Below are positions 1 through 4,515 of a stretch of DNA of 6,252 nt, piece by piece. A program made the translations under genes and the position numbers. The stretch is from an uncultured Oscillospiraceae bacterium (GTDB lineage Bacteria > Bacillota > Clostridia > Oscillospirales > Acutalibacteraceae), in the NCBI GenBank assembly GCA_900555805.1, contig USMJ01000081.1, positions 1 to 6,252 of the forward strand. Direction: 5' to 3'. How positions within the stretch are numbered: position 1 is the stretch's first letter; each line of letters begins with the position of its first letter. The notes beneath the pieces were generated by a model. The model was given only the letters and a program-made list of their open reading frames with translations. It ran no database searches and was not told where the DNA came from.

Positions 1-503
1 CAGCTAAATTGACATGGAACAAAACCGTCGGCGCATCAGGCTATGAAATTCAGAAATTGAGTAAGAACGGCAAGTGGTCGCGCGTAGCACTGACAACTTC
101 AACAAGCTATGAGGCGAAAAAACTTAAAGCCGGACAAAAATACAATTACGCTGTCAGAGCCTATGTAACAGTCAACGGCGTAACATATTATTCCGATTGG
201 GTCGGTTTATTTGCCATCACAAAACCCGGAACTCCGACATTAAAAGTTTCGGCGGCGAAAAAATCCGCAAAACTCACATGGAATAAGCAGTCGGCAAGCG
301 GCTATGTTATATACAGAGCGACAAGCAAAAACGGCAAGTACAAAAAAATAGCCACTGTCAAGTCAGGAAAAACCACTTCTTATAAAAGCGGCAAACTGAA
401 ATCAGGCAAGACTTATTACTACAAAATAAGAGCATATAAAACGGTGAACGGCGAAAAGGTATACGGAGCTTATTCGAACATCAAAAAAGTCAAGATAAAA
501 TAA
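1..503 (+). CDS. Fibronectin type III repeat protein, C-terminal part
   Basis: This is the 3' end of a gene that begins before the window; the frame is open from base 3 (Ala-Lys-Leu-Thr-Trp) to the TAA at 501-503, so the TTG at 9 is not a real start. The visible 166 residues hold two similar fibronectin type III-like units. Each has an LTWNK strand, a SGY-x-I strand (GYEIQKLSKNGKW, then GYVIYRATSKNGKYKKI), and a closing Y-x-Y-x-x-RAY strand followed by a TVNG turn. The second unit begins near PGTPTLKVS. The chain is very rich in Lys, Tyr, Ser and Thr, has no membrane segment or LPxTG sorting signal, and ends directly after the last beta strand. Such repeats are common in secreted or wall-associated clostridial proteins, where they act as spacers or binding modules next to an N-terminal enzyme or adhesin domain. 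That N-terminal domain is outside the window, so the specific function cannot be told. Confidence 0.88.
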   Translation, partial: AKLTWNKTVGASGYEIQKLSKNGKWSRVALTTSTSYEAKKLKAGQKYNYAVRAYVTVNGVTYYSDWVGLFAITKPGTPTLKVSAAKKSAKLTWNKQSASGYVIYRATSKNGKYKKIATVKSGKTTSYKSGKLKSGKTYYYKIRAYKTVNGEKVYGAYSNIKKVKIK

Positions 504-516
504 ATTGTACAGGCAA

Positions 517-555
517 AGCCTCCCATGAATACGCATTGCGTATTCATGGGAGGCT
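517..555. terminator. Long perfect hairpin between convergent genes, probable bidirectional terminator
   Basis: The arms 517-534 and 538-555 are perfectly complementary over 18 bp with a 3-base loop. The hairpin starts 14 bases after the stop of the FN3 gene and lies about 75 bases past the stop of the convergent peptidase gene. On the plus strand it is followed by a pyrimidine-rich, T-rich tract (CTCTTTCATTTC). On the minus strand it is followed only by TTTGCC, so termination in that direction is less certain. The position argues for a shared terminator, although neither U-tract is ideal. Confidence 0.7.
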
Positions 556-629
556 CTTTCATTTCTCTGTTCTTCATTTTCACGGGGTTAGTATAATGAA
601 AACAAGTATAAAACTTTTTAAAAATCCGA

Positions 630-1493
630 TTATTTGCTCAACGCCCAGAGGTTTCTGATCTGATCCTTGATCTCGGAGAATTTCCATTTCTTTTCTGAGC
701 GGACGTAGCTGTTTGAGTCGTTGACAGTGACATAGCCGTCCTCATAGCCCGTCAGAACGATATAGTGCCCTATCGTCGTGAAGTCGCCGGGACCCATTAT
801 ACAGATTATCGGATTTCCCTTTTCGAGGTTCTGTCTGACGGTGTTTTCGGCGGGCGAAAGCTCTTTGACCTTAAGTCCGAGCTTCTTTCCGCCCTCGCTG
901 ATAAGCGACCACAATGTTCCGTTTCCGGGTACGCAATAGCCGTTATCTTTGGCGAACTTGATTATCTTGTCGGGAGACATATTCTTGTCTTTGGTCAGGT
1001 AATAAGCGACCATCGACAAGCTAACGGGACCGCAGGCGCTTATTCCCGCGACGCTGCTGCCGTATTTTATATAGCCCCAGCGTTTATCCCACTGAATAAA
1101 GAGCGGAACGCCCTTTTGGTTTTTGTATTCGCTCATGTCGATTTTGTGCTTGACCTTGCTTTCGGTCGGATATTCGAGCACGAAGTCGACCGCCGCAGGG
1201 TTCTTATCGAGCAGTTCGATTATGTAATCGGGGTATTCGCCGAAGTCAATGTTGTTCTTTCGGGCGTATTGTCTGACATACTCCTCGGCGCCCAATTTCT
1301 TAATTTTTTCTTCCGCGCTTTCGGCGACTTCCTCGGCGGTGTTTCGGCTTGTTTCCGTCGGCGAGCCGCCAACCGAAGTTACGTTTTCGTCGACATAATT
1401 CATCACGAGCTTTCTGACGGCGAAAAAGCAGACCGTCAGAATCAGCGCCGCAACGAGCACTCTTGCGAACACCTGCACAAATTTGTTATTCAT
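630..1493 (-). CDS. Membrane-anchored C39-family (C39_2-like) cysteine peptidase
   Basis: This 287-residue protein has one N-terminal hydrophobic segment (about residues 8-31, RVLVAALILTVCFFAV) preceded by Lys4, so it is probably a signal anchor with the rest outside the cell. An acidic linker with several Glu residues (about 45-75) leads to a papain-like domain from about residue 128. That domain shows the pattern of stand-alone bacterial C39 peptidases: Gln134 in IQWDKRWG (oxyanion hole), Cys154 in SACGPVSLSM (nucleophile), His243 in GHYIVLTGY, and Asn258/Asp259 in VNDSNS. All catalytic positions are present. There is no ABC transporter domain, so it is not a classical bacteriocin-exporting C39 protein. 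Its substrate is unknown; wall peptides or a surface protein are guesses. The ATG at 1493 is chosen because an AAAGGGAAG Shine-Dalgarno (1501-1509) lies 7 bases upstream. The gene appears monocistronic, with its own promoter near 1552-1557. Confidence 0.88.
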   Translation of the reverse strand: MNNKFVQVFARVLVAALILTVCFFAVRKLVMNYVDENVTSVGGSPTETSRNTAEEVAESAEEKIKKLGAEEYVRQYARKNNIDFGEYPDYIIELLDKNPAAVDFVLEYPTESKVKHKIDMSEYKNQKGVPLFIQWDKRWGYIKYGSSVAGISACGPVSLSMVAYYLTKDKNMSPDKIIKFAKDNGYCVPGNGTLWSLISEGGKKLGLKVKELSPAENTVRQNLEKGNPIICIMGPGDFTTIGHYIVLTGYEDGYVTVNDSNSYVRSEKKWKFSEIKDQIRNLWALSK

Positions 1494-1551
1494 TTTTCAT
1501 CTTCCCTTTCACACAGTCGTCCGCGCCTTCAAACGGCGAGACAACGAGATA

Positions 1552-1580
1552 ATTATACACTAAAATATCGGTTTTATTTC
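1552..1580 (-). promoter_or_regulatory. Promoter of the C39 peptidase gene, perfect -10 without -35
   Basis: A perfect TATAAT -10 on the minus strand occupies 1552-1557. At the 17-bp spacing the -35 position (1575-1580) reads GAAATA, unlike TTGACA, so the promoter would be weak alone. The CTTAAG box array begins at the -35 position, which is the arrangement of activator-dependent promoters of the OmpR/PhoB type. Predicted transcription starts near 1545, giving a leader of about 50 bases. The -10 and its spacing are seen directly; activator dependence is inferred. Confidence 0.6.
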
Positions 1581-1618
1581 TTAAGATTTCCTTGAGAATT
1601 TCTTAAGATTTTCTTAAG
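1580..1618. promoter_or_regulatory. Four 11-bp-spaced CTTAAG boxes, likely response-regulator binding site
   Basis: Hexamers CTTAAG (1580-1585), CTTGAG (1591-1596), CTTAAG (1602-1607) and CTTAAG (1613-1618) are separated by exactly 5 bases each, a strict 11-bp period, and the spacers are AT-rich. OmpR/PhoB-family response regulators bind head-to-tail repeats at about 11-bp spacing as dimers. The published pneumococcal CiaR motif (NTTAAG-N5-WTTAAG) is nearly the same. The array covers about -35 to -73 of the peptidase promoter, an activating position. CTTAAG is its own reverse complement, so the hexamers alone do not fix direction. Which regulator binds is unknown; the OmpR-family regulator at 3428-4123 is a candidate only because it is close. 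Confidence 0.65.
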
Positions 1619-1696
1619 TTGTTCATATTTTTAACAATCTTTTATGGTACGGGGAAGTTCCTCATTTCGGTAAGTGAGAGCTCGGAATTCGGGTTT

Positions 1697-1747
1697 CGGC
1701 GGCGCGGCAGGCGTTCTCACTGTCATGGAGATTTTTGAGTGCCGCCG
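1697..1747. repeat. GC-rich inverted repeat, copy A (long loop)
   Basis: The left arm CGGCGGCGCGG (1697-1707) and right arm GAGTGCCGCCG (1737-1747) match the other two copies. The outer 7 bases of each arm pair (1697-1703 with 1741-1747). The loop is 37 bases, much longer than in the other copies, and may contain an insertion or an unrelated sequence. A competing 7-bp pairing (1673-1679 with 1715-1721) overlaps it. Confidence 0.6.
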
Positions 1748-1774
1748 TATGGATATCGGGTCGGGAGAGCGAAA

Positions 1775-1808
1775 CGCGGCGGCGCGGTAGCGAAGCGAGT
1801 GCCGCCGC
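1775..1808. repeat. GC-rich inverted repeat, copy B
   Basis: The left arm CGGCGGCGCGG (1777-1787) and right arm GAGTGCCGCCG (1797-1807) are the same as in copy A, here close together. An 8-bp stem (1776-1783 with 1801-1808) closes a 17-base loop containing TAGCGAAGCGA. The AGCGAAG heptamer (1789-1795) recurs in the loop of the adjacent compound hairpin (1838-1844), suggesting that the two hairpins are related. Confidence 0.65.
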
Positions 1809-1809
1809 A

Positions 1810-1866
1810 GGCGCTTGCGAGGGTATCACCGCAGCGGCAGCGAAGTGTGATGCCCGAGTAAGCGCC
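1810..1866. other. Two-tier compound hairpin
   Basis: An outer 7-bp stem (GGCGCTT 1810-1816 with AAGCGCC 1860-1866) encloses an inner 9-bp stem (1821-1829 with 1847-1855) that has one G-T pair. The two tiers are separated by a near-symmetric internal loop of 4 bases on each side (1817-1820, 1851 side 1856-1859). It starts two bases after copy B. The wobble pair with retained stem is what selection on RNA structure, or decay of a palindromic repeat, would leave; one sequence cannot separate these. Confidence 0.55.
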
Positions 1867-1934
1867 CCGCTGCACGAATTCACAGCTTGCAGAAGTCTAC
1901 GGTTCGGCTGCAGGCGGTGAAAGGATCCGCGAGC

Positions 1935-1966
1935 GTACCCTCGGCGGCGATAGCCGTTGAGGGTGC
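1935..1966. other. 14-bp hairpin with GATA loop and G-T pairs
   Basis: Bases 1935-1948 pair with 1953-1966 without interruption across a 4-base GATA loop. Three of the 14 pairs are of the G-T type (1936/1965, 1943/1958, 1944/1957). It sits directly inside the outer pairing 1928-1934 with 2060-2066. No T-tract follows it on either strand, so it is not an intrinsic terminator. Confidence 0.55.
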
Positions 1967-2028
1967 CCGAGGGGTTCCTCCGCTGCTGTCCGCTGAGATT
2001 TATGCGGTGAAGTTCGAAGGCTGATATA

Positions 2029-2056
2029 GTCGGCGGCGCGGTTCAGTGCCGCCGAC
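2029..2056. repeat. GC-rich inverted repeat, copy C (compact)
   Basis: This is the most compact and best-paired copy: CGGCGGCGCGG (2031-2041) and CAGTGCCGCCG (2044-2054), with a perfect 9-bp stem (2029-2037 with 2048-2056) and a 10-base loop GCGGTTCAGT. The sequence shared with copies A and B includes the loop-side GCGG and AGT, not only the stem, so the copies look related by descent and not merely by a tendency to GC-rich pairing. Confidence 0.65.
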
Positions 2057-2128
2057 GAAGCTCGCGAACGCTTTTCGTCTATCATATCACCAATAGCATG
2101 CAGTGCAATCCAATAAGCAGTCCGATAG

Positions 2129-2154
2129 AAAAAAGCTTGGCATAACCAAGCTTT
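2129..2154 (-). terminator. Intrinsic terminator of the kinase/regulator operon
   Basis: On the minus strand a perfect 9-bp stem (2146-2154 with 2132-2140) with a 5-base loop is followed by a run of T (through 2129) and then CTAT. This is a textbook rho-independent terminator. It lies about 110 bases past the sensor kinase stop, ends the two-gene operon, and separates it from the GC-rich region and the peptidase gene. Confidence 0.88.
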
Positions 2155-2263
2155 GATTTCAGTATGAACCGATTTAACGATAAAAATTCGACGCCCCTCA
2201 ACTTACATATCCGGCGCGCAGGAACAAAGTCCGAACAGAAAAAGCTTGATTGCGTACCGCAAA

Positions 2264-3415
2264 TTATCTTCCTGTCGGCAAGGTGACTGTGAACTCCGTG
2301 AATTCTTTGTTGCTCGTGACGCCGATCGTTCCGCCGTGAAGCTCGACGATCTCCTTAGAGACGGCGAGTCCGACCCCTGCCCCTCCGCTTGACGCATTCC
2401 GCGACGCATCGGCCCGGTAGAACATATCGAAAAGCTTATCGAGACTCTCCTTGGGGATTTCGTCCGCGCGGTTTTTCACTTTGACGACGGCGTTGCCGTC
2501 AACAAGCCTCGCCGATATTTCGACGGTGGTGTCTTTGTGGCTGTAATTTGCCGCATTTTTCAGCAGGTTATCAAAGACGCGCGCGATTTTGTCGGGGTCG
2601 CCGGCGATGACAACAGGTTCGTCGGTGTCGACCTTTATATCAAGTCCGCGCTCTTTATAGACGGGATAAAATTCCTCCGCCATCTGATACAGAAGTATAT
2701 TCAGGTTTATGCGTTTGCGCTCAAGTTCTATACCGTGAAGGCTGAATCTTGTTATATCGAAGAATTCGTTCAAAAGCAGTTCGAGCCGTTCGGCCTTTTC
2801 GAGAGCTATGCGCATATATTTAGTTTTGTTTTCCTCGGGAAGTCCCGGGGCGTCGTCGACAAGGGTCAGATAGCCGATAACCGATGTCAGCGGTGTTTTA
2901 AGGTCATGGGCGAGGTACACGAGCAGGTCGTTCTTTTTCTGCTCCTGCTCCTTGGCGAGACGGTAGTTATAGATAGACTGCTCCTTGACAGCGTTCATTT
3001 TTTCTTCGACATCGGAAAGCGGCCGCGGCAGTTCTATCGGCGCGCCGTCTTCTTTCAGGAGTTTTTGACTTGCGTCAACGACGGCGTTTATATATGACAG
3101 CGCCCTTTTCAGCATAACGCCGAGTATGACCGCGATCCCTATCAGCCACATAATTATTATAAATCCAACGCCTTGAACAGGCTCACGGTACGCCGCTCGA
3201 ATGAGCTTATAGAACGGATCGTCCGCGTACCACGAAAGATATCTTCCAGCGAGAACGCAGGCGCAGACCGCGGCGATGAGCGCGACGGTATAGACGGCGG
3301 AAGCGGCAACCGTATTGATTATAAAGCTTTTGTTAAAGCCCATCGGCTTTTTCGGTTCTGAAGCCGATTTGTCCTTTATGACCTTGACTTTCTCGCCTTT
3401 TTTATGTTTCTTCAT
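2264..3415 (-). CDS. Sensor histidine kinase, VanS-like
   Basis: This 383-residue protein has a Lys-rich cytoplasmic start, a membrane segment at about 32-60, a short external loop of roughly 22 residues, and a second segment at about 83-104. A linker (about 105-160) follows, then the dimerisation domain with the phospho-accepting His170 in LAHDLKTPLTSVIGY. The ATP-binding domain shows the N box (FDNLLKNAANYS, Asn283 and Asn287), the F box (LFDMFYRADASR, from 328) and the glycine-rich box (GGAGVGLAVSKEI, from 344). The usual DxGxG motif is replaced by NRADEI (about 315-320); VanS has a comparable KNTGSIP there, so this is probably a subfamily trait, not a defect. The short external loop suggests sensing within or near the membrane. 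It would phosphorylate the regulator encoded 12 bases upstream. The ATG at 3415 has AAAAAGG 7 bases before it. The signal is unknown. Confidence 0.93.
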   Translation of the reverse strand: MKKHKKGEKVKVIKDKSASEPKKPMGFNKSFIINTVAASAVYTVALIAAVCACVLAGRYLSWYADDPFYKLIRAAYREPVQGVGFIIIMWLIGIAVILGVMLKRALSYINAVVDASQKLLKEDGAPIELPRPLSDVEEKMNAVKEQSIYNYRLAKEQEQKKNDLLVYLAHDLKTPLTSVIGYLTLVDDAPGLPEENKTKYMRIALEKAERLELLLNEFFDITRFSLHGIELERKRINLNILLYQMAEEFYPVYKERGLDIKVDTDEPVVIAGDPDKIARVFDNLLKNAANYSHKDTTVEISARLVDGNAVVKVKNRADEIPKESLDKLFDMFYRADASRNASSGGAGVGLAVSKEIVELHGGTIGVTSNKEFTEFTVTLPTGR

Positions 3416-3427
3416 TTTTTTACCTTT

Positions 3428-4123
3428 TTAAAGTTCCATTTTATAGCCTACACCCCAGACGGTCTTTATGAACTTCGGACTTTTGGCGGTGTCGTCGAGC
3501 TTTTCTCTTATTCTTCTGATATGAACCATAACTGTGTTGTTACAGTCGAGGTAGTCCTCGCCCCATATTTTCTCGAAGATCTCCTCTGTTGTCAGAACGT
3601 TTCCGTTATTTTCGCAAAGCAGCCATAAAATGCTGAATTCCTTGGGCGTGAGGACTATATTTTCGCCGTAAAGCGAGCACTGTCTTGTCTGTTTGTTGAC
3701 AAGAAGTCCGCCCTTATCGAAAATGTCGTCGTTCTTGGCGTTTGAGACGACGGTGTTATAATTCTTGTATCTTCTCAGTTGAGCTTTGACTCTTGAGATC
3801 ATTTCAAGAGGGTTGAACGGCTTCGTTATGTAGTCGTCCGCGCCGAGCGAAAGACCTGTTATTTTATCGGTGGTTTCGATTTTAGCCGTCAGCATTATAA
3901 CAGGATATGTATGCCCCGCTTCTCTTATTTTCTGTAAGACGGTAAAGCCGTCGATAACGGGCAGCATGACGTCAAGCAAGGCAAGGTCGACTTCCTCTTT
4001 CTTCAGAAACTCGATCGCGCTCCTTGAATCATAGAACTTGACTACATCGTACCCTTCATTTTTCAAATAAACTTCGGCGAGGTTGGCGATCTCTTTTTCA
4101 TCGTCCAAAACCAATATTCGCAT
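3428..4123 (-). CDS. OmpR-family response regulator, VanR-like
   Basis: This 231-residue regulator has a receiver domain (about 1-118) with acidic pocket Asp7/Asp8, phospho-acceptor Asp51 (LALLDVMLP), Thr79 and Lys101 (YITKPF), so it is complete. The C-terminal winged-helix domain (about 135-231) has LTPKEFSILWLL, the recognition-helix stretch NNTVMVHIRRIREKL and the closing KTVWGVGYKMEL. From memory it closely resembles enterococcal VanR across its full length (KITGL-x-x-GADDYITKPF and VKAQLRRYK are shared), but similarity to VanR does not imply vancomycin resistance. The open frame extends upstream to 4222, but the start is placed at 4123: the MRILVLDDE opening is standard and AGGAGG lies 7 bases before it, whereas the longer frame runs through the promoter and the tRNA terminator. 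It is co-transcribed with the kinase. No CTTAAG boxes precede it, so there is no sign of autoregulation through that motif. Confidence 0.95.
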   Translation of the reverse strand: MRILVLDDEKEIANLAEVYLKNEGYDVVKFYDSRSAIEFLKKEEVDLALLDVMLPVIDGFTVLQKIREAGHTYPVIMLTAKIETTDKITGLSLGADDYITKPFNPLEMISRVKAQLRRYKNYNTVVSNAKNDDIFDKGGLLVNKQTRQCSLYGENIVLTPKEFSILWLLCENNGNVLTTEEIFEKIWGEDYLDCNNTVMVHIRRIREKLDDTAKSPKFIKTVWGVGYKMEL

Positions 4124-4130
4124 CAAAATT

Positions 4131-4136
4131 CCTCCT
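4131..4136 (-). promoter_or_regulatory. Strong Shine-Dalgarno site setting the regulator start
   Basis: A perfect AGGAGG on the minus strand ends 7 bases before the ATG at 4121-4123. It decides in favour of the 231-residue protein over the longer reading of the same frame. Confidence 0.9.
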
Positions 4137-4153
4137 CTTTCTTCATTTGGTAT

Positions 4154-4182
4154 ATCATAACACAGAAATTTCGTAAAAGCAA
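4154..4182 (-). promoter_or_regulatory. Promoter of the regulator/kinase operon
   Basis: A TATGAT -10 (4154-4159), preceded by TGT to make an extended -10, lies 17 bp from TTGCTT (4177-4182), a partial -35. Predicted transcription starts near 4147, about 24 bases before the regulator ATG, leaving room for little more than the ribosome binding site. The promoter sits just past the tRNA terminator, so the operon seems independent of the tRNA. Confidence 0.65.
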
Positions 4183-4207
4183 GCATGAAGAACGGATTTG
4201 CAACGGC

Positions 4208-4246
4208 AAAAAAGACCTGCAAGCCTTAACGGATTGCAGGTCTTTT
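4208..4246 (-). terminator. Intrinsic terminator of tRNA-Lys
   Basis: On the minus strand a perfect 13-bp stem (4234-4246 with 4210-4222) with an 11-base loop ends in a run of six T (4213 down to 4208). The stem begins at the final A of the encoded CCA, so no spacer separates the mature tRNA from its terminator; the 3' end must be matured from within the hairpin. Confidence 0.9.
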
Positions 4247-4321
4247 GGTGATCCATCGGGGATTCGAACCCCGGACACCTTGATTAAAAGTCAAGTGCTC
4301 TGCCGACTGAGCTAATGAATC
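4246..4321 (-). tRNA. tRNA-Lys (anticodon UUU)
   Basis: The minus strand folds into a complete 76-base cloverleaf including an encoded CCA (4246-4248). The acceptor stem pairs GATTCAT with ATGGATC (one G-T pair) and discriminator A (4249). The D arm is GCTC/GAGC, the anticodon stem CTTGA/TCAAG closes the loop CTTTTAA with anticodon TTT at 4286-4288, and the T arm is CGGGG/CCCCG around TTCGAAT. It decodes AAA and AAG lysine codons. It has its own promoter and terminator and shows no sign of damage or of a duplicated 3' end from an integrated element within this window. Confidence 0.96.
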
Positions 4322-4340
4322 ATATCTAAACAGCTTGTAT

Positions 4341-4369
4341 ATAATATATTATTCGGGTTGGTTTGTCAA
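4341..4369 (-). promoter_or_regulatory. Promoter of tRNA-Lys
   Basis: A perfect TTGACA -35 (4364-4369) and TATTAT -10 (4341-4346) are 17 bp apart. Predicted transcription starts about 13 bases before the tRNA 5' end, so this strong consensus promoter fits a stable RNA gene. The remaining bases up to the clpX terminator hold nothing that I recognise. Confidence 0.8.
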
Positions 4370-4472
4370 TAGTTTTTGCAAAATTTGTTAAAATATTTAC
4401 GGCTTATGATTGGCTTATTCTTTCTTATTCCGTCAGGAACTATAATTTCCGTATAGATAAACGCTCAGATTA

Positions 4473-4501
4473 AAAAGCAGCCGTATGAAACGGCCGCTTT
4501 T
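4473..4501 (-). terminator. Intrinsic terminator of the clpP-clpX operon
   Basis: On the minus strand AAAAGC (4501-4496) pairs with GCTTTT (4478-4473) and GCCGT/ACGGC continues the stem after one mismatch (4495/4479), with a 5-base loop. The 3' arm runs into a row of T. It starts 14 bases after the clpX stop, so transcription of the operon probably ends here and does not continue into a lon gene, a frequent neighbour of clpX elsewhere. Confidence 0.85.
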
Positions 4502-4515
4502 GATTGTTATTTGAC

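Larger units (their letters stand above)
1619..2128. other. Gene-free, GC-rich region dense in inverted repeats
   Basis: No convincing protein gene lies here. The short open frames on both strands translate to Ala/Arg/Ser-rich low-complexity sequence without ribosome binding sites or recognisable motifs, as expected of GC-rich non-coding DNA. About 1690-2070 is visibly richer in G and C than the flanking AT-rich stretches, and most of it falls into hairpins, listed separately. A 7-bp outer pairing (1928-1934 with 2060-2066) can enclose two of them, giving a multibranch fold. The region could be a cluster of mobile palindromic repeats or a structured RNA. I do not recognise it as a known riboswitch or RNA family. 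Confidence 0.6.

Noticed and set aside
765..1595. Long plus-strand open frame (276 codons) over the peptidase gene
   Set aside because: It is antisense to a gene with a complete catalytic domain, ribosome binding site and promoter. Its translation is Arg/Phe/Val-rich without any recognisable motif.
1580..1618. Box array read as a small CRISPR or as simple-sequence repeat
   Set aside because: The unit is 11 bp with only a 6-base conserved core and 5-base spacers, far too short for CRISPR. Strict helical phasing beside a -10 fits a regulator site better.
1662..2085. Three short open frames (1662-1883 minus, 1735-1920 plus, 1897-2085 minus)
   Set aside because: They arise because GC-rich sequence lacks stop codons. 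Translations are low-complexity Ala/Arg/Ser, no Shine-Dalgarno is visible, and they cut across the inverted repeats.
2230..2250. Second copy of AAAAAGCTTG near the kinase stop, similar to the terminator arm at 2131
   Set aside because: The shared stretch is short, has no pairing arm beside it, and is likely chance or a decayed fragment.
2264..4123. Vancomycin resistance operon
   Set aside because: Only regulator and kinase homologues are present. No ligase, dehydrogenase, dipeptidase or carboxypeptidase gene is in the window.
3428..4222. Longer 264-residue reading of the response regulator
   Set aside because: The extra 33 residues would run over the promoter and into the tRNA terminator. 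The internal ATG at 4123 has a perfect AGGAGG and gives the standard receiver N-terminus.
4246..4321. tRNA-Lys as an integration site of a mobile element
   Set aside because: The tRNA is intact, no integrase gene is present, and I see no second copy of its 3' end nearby.
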